64,000 nucleotides of DNA, taken from positions 868,001 through 932,000 of the forward strand of contig NZ_JAIOAO010000003.1 in assembly GCF_021190955.1 (NCBI RefSeq), in the 5' to 3' direction. Both the position numbers and the translations under genes were made by a program. The notes beneath the pieces were generated by a model that saw nothing but the letters and a program-made list of their open reading frames with translations, did not search any database and was not told where the DNA came from. This DNA comes from Parachryseolinea silvisoli (lineage in GTDB: Bacteria > Bacteroidota > Bacteroidia > Cytophagales > Cyclobacteriaceae). Positions 23,926 through 32,432 of the stretch are shown one piece after another. Numbering within the stretch: the stretch's first letter is position 1; each line of letters opens with the position of its first letter.

Positions 23926-26900
23926 ATGAAAAATCTGAGCTTTATAGTGCCAGTGTTATTGCTGTGCCTACTCTTTTCGTGCCAGGAGCGGCCACGCATC
24001 CTGGTATTCTCTAAAACCGCCGGTTACCGGCATGCCTCCATCGGCGCGGGCAAAAAAGCGCTGCTGGAACTTGGCCAGGAACACGGCTTTGATGTCGACA
24101 CAACCGAAGACGCATCGGTGTTCAACGAAGACAACCTGCGCCGCTACAACACGGTGATATTCCTGAGCACTACGGGTAACGTACTCGACCTGGAGCAGCA
24201 GGGCGCCTTCCGCCGCTATATCCAGGCGGGCGGCGGCTTTGTAGGTGTGCACGCTGCCTCCGATACCGAGTATGAATGGCCGTGGTTCGGCCGCCTGACT
24301 GGTGCGTATTTTAAAAGTCACCCGAAGATCCAGGAGGCCCGCATCGTGGCACTGAAACCGACGTTCGAAGGGGACTCGCTGCAACAGTCGGTGTTGCGTA
24401 CTGACGAATGGTATAATTACCGCAGCATCGGCAGCGACCTCGAGGTGCTGTACAACCTCGACGAAGCGTCCTATCAGGGCGGCATCAATGGCAAAGACCA
24501 CCCCATCGCCTGGTATCATGAGTTTGACGGCGGTCGGGCATTTTATACCGGCATGGGCCACACCGACGAAAGCTATGCGGATCCCTTCTTCCGGAATCAT
24601 TTGTGGCAGGGTATCCGCTATGCCCTGGGCGAAGGCGACAAGCCGGACTTCACGAAGGCTACGGCCAAGATTGCCCCGGATGAAAGCCGCTTCACCAAAA
24701 CAGTATTAGACTTCAACCTGAACGAGCCCACCGAAATGGTGATCCTGCCCGACAGCCGCATCATTTTCCTCGAACGTAAAGGCGATGTAAAGCTGTACGA
24801 TCCCAAGAGCGGCAAAGTACGTGTTGTGAATACTTTCCACATCGGCACCAAGTTTGAAGACGGTATGCTCGGTATTGCCGCCGACCCGGGCTTTGATAAA
24901 AATCACTGGCTGTATATCTTCTACTCACACGCCGAAAAGTCGGCCAACATCCTGTCGCGTTTTACCTTTGTGAACGACCAAATCGACAGTACCTCGGAAA
25001 AGGTCATGTTGGAAGTGCCTACGCAACGGGAGAGCTGCTGCCACACCGCGGGCTCGCTGGCCTTTGGCCCCGATGGCAACTTGTTCCTGTCAACGGGTGA
25101 CAACACCAATCCCTGGGAGTCGCGCGGCTTTAGTCCGTCGGATGAACGGCCGGACCGCGGTCCGTATGATGCCCAGAAGTCGTCCTCCAACACCAATGAC
25201 TTACGCGGCAAGGTGCTGCGCATCAAGCCCCAACCGGATGGTACGTATACCATTCCCGCCGGCAACCTCTTTGACGAACAGGAACCAAACACGCGTCCCG
25301 AAATCTACGTCATGGGCTGTCGCAACCCCTATCGTATTTCGGTCGACGCCAAGACGGGGGCGCTGTATTGGGGTGAAGTAGGACCCGACGCCGGCGAAGG
25401 TGACTCGCTGCGCGGGCCACGCTCGTACGATGAGATCAACCTGGCGCGCCGCCCCGGCAACTATGGCTGGCCGTACTTTGTCGGCAAGAACGAAGCATAC
25501 TCCCGTTATGACTATGCTACCGGCGAGATCAAAGGCTGGTGGGACCCTGCGCTGCCGGTAAACGAGTCGATCAATAACACGGGTAAGCATGACCTGCCGC
25601 CGGCGACACCGGCGCTGATCTACTACCCGTATGCACATTCAGACGAGTTTCCGATGCTGAAAGAGGGTGGACGAAACGCCATGGCGGGGCCTGTGTATCA
25701 TAGCGACCTGTATAAAGGCGTGTCGACAGCTTTCCCGGACTACTTCGACGATAAGCTTATTGCGTACGACTGGATGCGCAACTGGATTTTCCTCGTAAGC
25801 CTGGACGGCCAGGATAAGATCATGGACATGGAGCCCTTCATGCCCAACATCAACTTCAATAACATTATCGACATGGCCTTTGGTCCCGATGGACGGTTAT
25901 ACATGCTGGAATATGGCACCAAGTGGTTTGCGCAGAACCTCGATGCGCGGCTGGTACGCATCGACTACAACCCCGGCAACCGCGCACCGGTGGCCAGGCT
26001 GAAGGCCAGCCAGATCAACGGCGGCGTACCCCTGCAAGTACAGTTCTCGGCGGCCGGTACGTTCGACCACGACAAAGGCGACAAGCTTACACTCACGCTA
26101 AAGGCAGCGGGGAAGGACTATGAGGCAAAGGACAGCGTCTTTACCGTGACGTTCGACAAGCCCGGCGTCTACCCGGTGCAGCTCAAGGTAGTAGACGACA
26201 AAGGCCTGGAATCCACCGCCACCGTGCAAGTGGCCGCGGGCAACGCACCGCCCGTGGTGAAGGCATCACTGGCAAGTGGCAATAAAACTTTCTTCTTCCC
26301 CGGCACGCCCGTGGCGTACGTCGTGGAGGCTACAGACGCGGAAGACGGCAGCACGGTTGATGGTAAGATCGAGCCGACGGCAGTAACCGTGACATTCGAC
26401 TATGTGAAAGGCTTTGACATGGCGCAGGTTGCCCAGGGGCACCAGATGCCGACGGCAGAGCTACCCGGCAAGGCGCTGCTGGCGAAGAGCGATTGCAAGT
26501 CGTGTCACACGATCGACCAACGCTCGGCCGGCCCCAGCTACCAGCAGGTGGCCGAGCGCTACAAAGGCAACGGTGATGCTCCGGGACAACTGGCCGCGAA
26601 GGTCATTAAAGGCGGCGCGGGCATTTGGGGTGGTACCGAAATGGCGGCGCACCCGCAGCTGAGCGTGGACGATGCCAAGAAGATGGTGGAATACATTTTG
26701 TCACTGGCCGATGCGAAGGTGCCCGCGAAGTTGCCACTACAAGGCAAGGTTACGCCCGGCAAAGAGACCGACGGTGTTTATATGCTGACGGCGTCCTACC
26801 AGGATAAGGGTGGCGCGGGCAACGTACCGGCCCTGTCGGCAAACCAGGTGGTAGTGTTGCGCAGCGCTGTGCTCACCGCACGCGAGGCCACGGAGATAGA

Positions 26901-27240
26901 TGGGGCGCAACGCCGGAAAGAGAACGATCAGTCGGTGCTGGCTGATGTAAAGAACAATGCACGGGCGGCATTCAAGCATTTGGACCTGACCGGAGTCCGC
27001 CAGGCCAAGGTGACGTTGATCATACCGGCCGATCAGGCGGGGGGCGAAGTAGAATTGCATCTCGACAAGCCCGACGGTGCCTTGTTTGGAAAAGGCCGGA
27101 CTACCGGCAAAGGGGCACAGACAATCGGCATTACGGCGACCGCAACCACCGGTTATCACGATTTGTATCTGGTATTTAAAAATTCAGGTGCAGGTGATCA
27201 ATCTTTGTTTTATTTTAGAAGTGTGCAACTCGTGAACTAA
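23926..27240 (+). CDS. ThuA / PQQ-type sugar dehydrogenase / PKD / cytochrome c fusion lipoprotein
   Basis: A 1104-residue exported protein; the signal ends LLFSC (lipid-carrying C19). Domains in order: ThuA-like (about 23-240; GYRHASIGAG, GGGFVGVHAASD), a glucose/sorbosone dehydrogenase-type beta-propeller (about 260-690; ESCCHTAGSLAFGPDGNL, LRGKVLRI, YGWPYFVG), a PKD domain (about 695-785), a cytochrome c domain (haem site C857-K-S-C860-H861, Met906) and a C-terminal CBM6-like beta domain (about 960-1104). The propeller would oxidise a sugar and pass electrons straight to the built-in haem. Fusions of this order are known in Bacteroidota and Planctomycetota but mostly untested. It is followed by a TIM-barrel gene 36 bases later. 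Confidence 0.88.
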   Translation: MKNLSFIVPVLLLCLLFSCQERPRILVFSKTAGYRHASIGAGKKALLELGQEHGFDVDTTEDASVFNEDNLRRYNTVIFLSTTGNVLDLEQQGAFRRYIQAGGGFVGVHAASDTEYEWPWFGRLTGAYFKSHPKIQEARIVALKPTFEGDSLQQSVLRTDEWYNYRSIGSDLEVLYNLDEASYQGGINGKDHPIAWYHEFDGGRAFYTGMGHTDESYADPFFRNHLWQGIRYALGEGDKPDFTKATAKIAPDESRFTKTVLDFNLNEPTEMVILPDSRIIFLERKGDVKLYDPKSGKVRVVNTFHIGTKFEDGMLGIAADPGFDKNHWLYIFYSHAEKSANILSRFTFVNDQIDSTSEKVMLEVPTQRESCCHTAGSLAFGPDGNLFLSTGDNTNPWESRGFSPSDERPDRGPYDAQKSSSNTNDLRGKVLRIKPQPDGTYTIPAGNLFDEQEPNTRPEIYVMGCRNPYRISVDAKTGALYWGEVGPDAGEGDSLRGPRSYDEINLARRPGNYGWPYFVGKNEAYSRYDYATGEIKGWWDPALPVNESINNTGKHDLPPATPALIYYPYAHSDEFPMLKEGGRNAMAGPVYHSDLYKGVSTAFPDYFDDKLIAYDWMRNWIFLVSLDGQDKIMDMEPFMPNINFNNIIDMAFGPDGRLYMLEYGTKWFAQNLDARLVRIDYNPGNRAPVARLKASQINGGVPLQVQFSAAGTFDHDKGDKLTLTLKAAGKDYEAKDSVFTVTFDKPGVYPVQLKVVDDKGLESTATVQVAAGNAPPVVKASLASGNKTFFFPGTPVAYVVEATDAEDGSTVDGKIEPTAVTVTFDYVKGFDMAQVAQGHQMPTAELPGKALLAKSDCKSCHTIDQRSAGPSYQQVAERYKGNGDAPGQLAAKVIKGGAGIWGGTEMAAHPQLSVDDAKKMVEYILSLADAKVPAKLPLQGKVTPGKETDGVYMLTASYQDKGGAGNVPALSANQVVVLRSAVLTAREATEIDGAQRRKENDQSVLADVKNNARAAFKHLDLTGVRQAKVTLIIPADQAGGEVELHLDKPDGALFGKGRTTGKGAQTIGITATATTGYHDLYLVFKNSGAGDQSLFYFRSVQLVN

Positions 27241-27276
27241 GACGGGCGGCATATACCATAACAACCCTAAACGACC

Positions 27277-28128
27277 ATGAAAAGACGAGAATTTGTACAG
27301 ACTGCGACGTTCGCCGCTGCCAGCTTGCTGGCGCTGCCGGCGATTGCCGCAGCTGGTAAACGCCAGAAAGGCGTGGGACTACAACTCTACACCTTGCGCG
27401 ACACGATTGGCAAAGATCCCAAAGGTGTACTGACCCGCGTGGCCAGCTTTGGCTACAAAGAGCTGGAAGCCTATAGCTACAAAGACGGCCAGATTTTTGG
27501 CATGGCCTATGCCGAATTCAACACCTTTGTAAAAGGATTGGGCATGCAGGTGACCAGCGGTCACTACGGCCTTGACCTGATCAAAGGCGATACGTGGAAG
27601 AAAGCCGTAGAGGATGCCAAAAAGAACGGCCAGAAGTACATGGTTGTGCCCTATATCGTTGCGGAGCAACGCAAGACGCTGGACGACTATAAACGCATCA
27701 TTGCCGACCTCAACGCCGCCGGCGAAGTTTGCAACCAGTCCGGTATACGCTTTGGCTACCACAACCACGCGTTTGAGTTCGACAAGATCGACGGCCAGGT
27801 GCCCTACGACCTGATGTTGAAAGAGCTCGACCCTAAGAAGGTGAGCATGGAAATGGACATCTTCTGGGTAGTGAACGCCGGCTATGATCCGATTCAATAC
27901 TTCGAAAAGTACCCGGGCCGGTTCGAGCAGTGGCACGTGAAGGACATGGACAAGACAGACCGTAACAAAAATGCTGATGTAGGTACCGGTTCCATTGATT
28001 GGAAGTCGATCTTTGCCAAGGCAAAAGTGTCGGGTCTGCAATACTACTACGTGGAGCAGGAGTCGTACCCCGGTGCGCCGATCGACAGTGCTGCCGCGAG
28101 TGCTAAATACCTGAAGACGATCTTATAA
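27277..28128 (+). CDS. Exported sugar-phosphate isomerase-like TIM-barrel protein
   Basis: A 283-residue protein with an N-terminal Tat-like signal (MKRREFVQTATFAAASLLAL) and a xylose-isomerase-like TIM barrel. Recognisable ligand regions are GLQLYTLRD, IRFGYHNHAFEF (His), SMEMDIFWVV (Glu/Asp), EQWHVKDMDKTD (His) and YYYVEQESYP (Glu). The twin-arginine leader suggests folded export with a metal, into the same compartment as the DUF1080 protein and the fusion dehydrogenase. It is a paralogue of the cytosolic barrel protein encoded at 21594. Closed by a hairpin terminator. Confidence 0.85.
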   Translation: MKRREFVQTATFAAASLLALPAIAAAGKRQKGVGLQLYTLRDTIGKDPKGVLTRVASFGYKELEAYSYKDGQIFGMAYAEFNTFVKGLGMQVTSGHYGLDLIKGDTWKKAVEDAKKNGQKYMVVPYIVAEQRKTLDDYKRIIADLNAAGEVCNQSGIRFGYHNHAFEFDKIDGQVPYDLMLKELDPKKVSMEMDIFWVVNAGYDPIQYFEKYPGRFEQWHVKDMDKTDRNKNADVGTGSIDWKSIFAKAKVSGLQYYYVEQESYPGAPIDSAAASAKYLKTIL

Positions 28129-28147
28129 GTTTGTTTTTGTTGACAGC

Positions 28148-28180
28148 AAGATGCCGGGCATGTTATGTCCGGCATCTTTT
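28148..28180 (+). terminator. Terminator of the oxidative sugar operon
   Basis: AAGATGCCGGGCAT (28148-28161), loop GTT, ATGTCCGGCATCTT (28165-28178) with one G-T pair, then TT. Its position shows that the following gene starts at 28214, not at the in-frame ATG at 28151 inside the hairpin. Confidence 0.8.
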
Positions 28181-28213
28181 GTTTATTTATGTGGTGTAAA
28201 CTGTATTCTTCGT

Positions 28214-28582
28214 ATGCGTATTCTCAACTTCGTGCTGGCGGTGATGTTTCTGATATTTGCTTTTCTGCAAGTCAATGATCCTGACCCGGTTCTCTGGATC
28301 CTGATCTACGGGGTGATGGCGGTGTTTTGCGTCATGGCCATGTTTTCTTTCTACCCGCGCAAGGTGCTTTGGGGGGCATTGGTGGCTTTGCTGGCGTATA
28401 GCATCGTCTATGTTCCCGGCGTGCGCGAGTGGTGGGGAATATCAGACCGCTCGGCGCTCTTTGACAATGTCGCCAAGATGGAGCACTTGTACATCGAGGA
28501 GGCGCGCGAGTTCCTCGGACTGATGATCTGCGTGATCGTAGTTGTCCTCCACCTGATGGTGTCGCGCCGCAGGACGGGGTAA
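28214..28582 (+). CDS. TMEM220-like small membrane protein
   Basis: A 122-residue protein with four predicted helices. The N-terminal pattern FLIFAFLQVNDPDPVLWILIY matches the bacterial TMEM220 family in its FAxxQxNDPDPxxW core. Function is unknown. The ATG at 28214 is preferred because the longer frame would begin inside a terminator hairpin. It lies alone, between the sugar-oxidation operon and the alpha-glucan operon. Confidence 0.75.
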   Translation: MRILNFVLAVMFLIFAFLQVNDPDPVLWILIYGVMAVFCVMAMFSFYPRKVLWGALVALLAYSIVYVPGVREWWGISDRSALFDNVAKMEHLYIEEAREFLGLMICVIVVVLHLMVSRRRTG

Positions 28583-28623
28583 GATTAGTTTTCATACGAT
28601 TTTTCTTTCTATCTTCCAGTCGT

Positions 28624-30432
28624 ATGAGAATGGTTTTACTGTACCTTGTAACGGCTTGTTTGGCGCTGGTGTGCTGTACAACGCCGAAAGAGAAAATCCC
28701 ACCCGTCATGCCCATGGAAGAAGCTTCCGGAAAGGTTATTTTATACCAGTTACTGCCCCGCCTGTTTGGCAACAAACAAACCGCCAACACCCCGTTTGGC
28801 ACGATGGAAGAAAATGGTACCGGCAAGTTTGCCGATATCAATGACGCGGCGCTGACAGCCTTTCAGCAACTGGGCATTACGCACGTGTGGTATACCGGTA
28901 TCATTGAACACGCGGTACTCACGGACTATACCCGCTTCGGCATTCCCCTCGACGACGCCGACGTCGTAAAGGGCCGCGCCGGCTCACCCTATGCCATCAA
29001 AGATTATTACGACGTTAACCCCGACCTGGCAACCGACGTGACGAAACGCATGCAGGAGTTTGAAGAGCTTGTGGCGCGTACGCACCGGCATGGGCTGCAG
29101 GTGGTGATTGACTTTGTGCCCAACCACGTCGCGCGTGCCTATCATTCAGACGTGAAGCCTGCCGGAATAAAAGACCTCGGAGCGGACGACGACAAGACCG
29201 TGGTTTTTAGCCCCAGCAATAACTTTTATTATCTGCCGGGGCAGTCGTTCCAGGTACCCGACGGCTATGCGCCATTGGGCAAAAATACGTTCCCGACCCT
29301 CGACGGTAAATTCGAAGAGACGCCGGCTAAGGCCACGGGAAACGATCAGTTCACGGCACACCCCGGTGTGAACGAATGGTTTGAAACGGTAAAGCTCAAC
29401 TACGGCGTAGACATTCAGCAGGGCAGAAGCAAACACTTCGAGCCGGTACCCGATACGTGGAATAAAATGCGCGACATCCTGGTGTACTGGGCGGGCAAGA
29501 ATGTAGACGGCTTCCGCTGTGACATGGCGGAGATGGTGCCTGTCGAGTTCTGGGCCTGGGTCATACCGCAGGTAAAAGCGCTACGGCCCGGGATCATGTT
29601 CATTGCCGAGATCTACAATCCCGATCAATACCACAGTTATATCGAGACAGGTAAGTTCGACTTCCTCTACGACAAGGTATTGTTATACGATACATTGCGA
29701 GCGTTGACAACCGCATCTGACCGCAGCACCGCCGAGATTGCCAACGTGCAAGCGCGGCTGAACGGCATCAACCACAACATGCTGCACTTTATCGAGAACC
29801 ACGACGAGCAACGCGCGGCCTCCCGGTTTTTTGCCGGCGACCCCTGGCGCGCCATTCCCGCCATGGTGGTGAGTGCAACGATTGACAAAGGACCGGTTAT
29901 GATCTACTTCGGCCAGGAGAGTGGCGAGCCTGCCTTGGGGACAGAAGGATTTCAGGGGGAGGATGGTCGCACGACGATCTTTGATTATTGGGGCGTGCCC
30001 GAGCATCAAAAATGGATGAACGGTGGTCTGTTTGATGGTGGCCTGCTTTCGCCCGAGCAGAAGCAATTGCGCCAGGTATATACCGAACTGCTAAACCTGG
30101 CGGGACACAGCCCGGCGTTGTATGCGGGGGAATATCTCGACATCACGGGCGCCAATGTCACGGCGGGGAATTTTGGCACCAACGCACACGCCTTTCTGCG
30201 GTTTGCCGGCGAGGAACGTTTATTGATCATTACCAGCTTTAATGCGGCCGCGCCCATGCCCGTCACGATACAGATACCAGCCGAGGCCTTTACGAAGATG
30301 GGGCTTGACCCCGCGAAGGGCTATATAGCCCGTGATATGCTGTGGCACGAGACGGAAGTGGGCATTGACGAGACCGGCAAATTTGCGCTCACGTTAAAGC
30401 CGTTTAGTGCCTATATTTTTAAAATCAAGTAG
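28624..30432 (+). CDS. Alpha-amylase-family (GH13) lipoprotein
   Basis: A 602-residue GH13 enzyme with a lipoprotein signal (lipid-carrying C17 in ALVCC). The catalytic set is complete: nucleophile D300 in VDGFRCDMA, acid/base E329 in FIAEIY, and transition-state D394 in ENHDE; region I is DFVPNHV (about 163-169). A C-terminal beta domain follows from about 515. It is the first gene of the GlgE operon, only 2 bases ahead of glgE. It should act in the periplasm or at the cell surface on alpha-glucans and could supply maltose to the maltokinase encoded two genes downstream. Confidence 0.88.
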   Translation: MRMVLLYLVTACLALVCCTTPKEKIPPVMPMEEASGKVILYQLLPRLFGNKQTANTPFGTMEENGTGKFADINDAALTAFQQLGITHVWYTGIIEHAVLTDYTRFGIPLDDADVVKGRAGSPYAIKDYYDVNPDLATDVTKRMQEFEELVARTHRHGLQVVIDFVPNHVARAYHSDVKPAGIKDLGADDDKTVVFSPSNNFYYLPGQSFQVPDGYAPLGKNTFPTLDGKFEETPAKATGNDQFTAHPGVNEWFETVKLNYGVDIQQGRSKHFEPVPDTWNKMRDILVYWAGKNVDGFRCDMAEMVPVEFWAWVIPQVKALRPGIMFIAEIYNPDQYHSYIETGKFDFLYDKVLLYDTLRALTTASDRSTAEIANVQARLNGINHNMLHFIENHDEQRAASRFFAGDPWRAIPAMVVSATIDKGPVMIYFGQESGEPALGTEGFQGEDGRTTIFDYWGVPEHQKWMNGGLFDGGLLSPEQKQLRQVYTELLNLAGHSPALYAGEYLDITGANVTAGNFGTNAHAFLRFAGEERLLIITSFNAAAPMPVTIQIPAEAFTKMGLDPAKGYIARDMLWHETEVGIDETGKFALTLKPFSAYIFKIK

Positions 30433-30434
30433 CG

Positions 30435-32432
30435 ATGCGTACCAAGAAAGTCCCTGCCAATATTCCGACAACCCAACGCTTGCCCGAAACAGCGCAAAAC
30501 GGGCAGGCGCGTGTTATGATTGAAAATGTTCAGCCCCAGGTAGACGGTGGCCGTTACCCGGCCAAACGCACGCCCGGCGAGCGTGTAGACGTTACCGCCG
30601 ACATCTTTGGCGACGGTCATGATCACATCCGCGCACAGGTATGGCACCGCATGGACGCCGAAGAATCCTGGCAGACTGTCGAAATGGTCCACACCGGCAA
30701 CGACAGCTGGCATGCCGCTTTTACGGTGCGTCAACAAGGTCTGCACTTGTTTACCGTGGTGGCGTGGGTAGATCACCTCGAGACCTGGTACGATGGTTTC
30801 CGCAAGAAAGTGGCTGCGCGTGTAGACGTTACGCTCGAGCTGCGGGAGGGCGCGCAGATGCTCGGCTCGCTGATCGTCGAGAATCCGTATGAAGTGAAAC
30901 AGGCTGCCGCGCAGCTGGCGCTTCCCTATGAGCAAGCAATTGAATACGCCATGGGCGATGCCTTTGCGCGGATCATACACCACTATCCGCTGGTGGCCTT
31001 TGAAACACTCTACCAGCAGGTGCTGCCGGTGGTGGTGGAGCATCCGAAAGCAAGCTATAGCACCTGGTATGAGCTGTTCCCGCGTTCCGCGGGTGATGGC
31101 ATCCACCATGGCACATTCCACGATGTAGTGCGTTTGCTGCCGCGCGTGGCGGCGATGGGCTTTGACGTACTGTATCTGCCGCCGATACACCCGATCGGCA
31201 AGGTCAATCGAAAAGGAAAGAACAACGCGACAACCGCCCAGCCCGGCGAGCCGGGTTCCCCGTGGGCCATCGGTAGCGATGAAGGCGGACACAAGGCCAT
31301 ACACTCGCCGCTGGGCACGCTGGAAGACTATCGTACGCTGATCAAAGAGGCGCATAAACTTGGTATCGACATCGCGCTCGACCTGGCTTTTCAATGCGCG
31401 CCGGATCACCCGTATGTAAAAGAAAACCCCCAATGGTTTAAGCAGCGTCCGGATGGGTCGATCCAGTATGCAGAGAACCCGCCGAAGAAATACCAGGATA
31501 TATACCCCTTCAACTTCGAGACAGAAGACTGGATGGCCTTGTGGGAAGAATTAAAATCAGTCATCACCTACTGGATCGATCAGGGTGTGCAGATCTTTCG
31601 CGTGGATAACCCGCACACCAAGCCTATTCGCTTCTGGCAATGGGCGATTGGTGAGGTTAATAAACAATATCCCGGCATTACGTTCTTGTCGGAGGCGTTT
31701 ACAAGACCGAAAGTGATGGCGTCGCTGGCCAAGATCGGATTTACGCAGTCGTATACCTATTTCACCTGGCGGGTGGGTAAGCAAGAGATCATCGACTACA
31801 TGCATGAGCTGGTGCACGGACCGTCACGGCAATATTTCCGCCCCAACTTCTGGCCCAACACCCCCGACATCCTGCCATGGCACCTGCAACATCAGGGCGA
31901 GAATATCTTTATCCTGCGGGTAGCGCTGGCCGCGACGCTGTCGTCTAACTACGGTATATACGGCCCGGTATACGAGTTCTACGAGAACAAGCCGGTGGAA
32001 GGCAAAGAAGAATATTACAATTCGGAGAAATACGAGATCAAACAATACGACTGGAACAAGATCAATCGTATGACCGATATCATTACCGTATTGAATAGAG
32101 CCCGCAAAGAGCATCCGGCACTACAGACAACCTGGAATCTGCATTTTTGCACCGTTGAGAACCAACACCTGCTGGCGTACGTCAAAGCCACCGAAGACCT
32201 GCGCGACATCGTGCTGGTAGTGGTTAACCTCGACCCGCATGCCACGCAGACCGGATATGTACAATTGCCCAAGGCGTTGCTGGGGCTTGGCGAGCAGATC
32301 AACGTCAAGCTGCACGACCTGATGACGGGCGAGCATTATACCTGGACACAGGAGTGGAATTATGTAGGCATAGACCCGCATAAAATTCCCTTCCATTTAT
32401 TTCACCTAGCCATCCACGAATCCTATCAATGA
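30435..32432 (+). CDS. glgE: Alpha-1,4-glucan:maltose-1-phosphate maltosyltransferase
   Basis: A 665-residue GH13_3 enzyme that adds maltosyl units from maltose 1-phosphate to an alpha-1,4-glucan. The N-terminal beta domain (about 20-135), the helical insert (about 150-220) and the catalytic barrel are in the usual order. PPIHPIGKVNRKGKNN (249-264) is a GlgE signature; the nucleophile is D391 in FRVDNPHTKP and the acid/base is E420 in FLSEAF. It starts 2 bases after the amylase stop and overlaps treS by 4 bases (ATGA). Length is typical. Confidence 0.94.
   Translation: MRTKKVPANIPTTQRLPETAQNGQARVMIENVQPQVDGGRYPAKRTPGERVDVTADIFGDGHDHIRAQVWHRMDAEESWQTVEMVHTGNDSWHAAFTVRQQGLHLFTVVAWVDHLETWYDGFRKKVAARVDVTLELREGAQMLGSLIVENPYEVKQAAAQLALPYEQAIEYAMGDAFARIIHHYPLVAFETLYQQVLPVVVEHPKASYSTWYELFPRSAGDGIHHGTFHDVVRLLPRVAAMGFDVLYLPPIHPIGKVNRKGKNNATTAQPGEPGSPWAIGSDEGGHKAIHSPLGTLEDYRTLIKEAHKLGIDIALDLAFQCAPDHPYVKENPQWFKQRPDGSIQYAENPPKKYQDIYPFNFETEDWMALWEELKSVITYWIDQGVQIFRVDNPHTKPIRFWQWAIGEVNKQYPGITFLSEAFTRPKVMASLAKIGFTQSYTYFTWRVGKQEIIDYMHELVHGPSRQYFRPNFWPNTPDILPWHLQHQGENIFILRVALAATLSSNYGIYGPVYEFYENKPVEGKEEYYNSEKYEIKQYDWNKINRMTDIITVLNRARKEHPALQTTWNLHFCTVENQHLLAYVKATEDLRDIVLVVVNLDPHATQTGYVQLPKALLGLGEQINVKLHDLMTGEHYTWTQEWNYVGIDPHKIPFHLFHLAIHESYQ

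Noticed and set aside
30411-31433. Long open frame on the minus strand (340 codons)
   Set aside because: Antisense to glgE, which has all expected catalytic residues.
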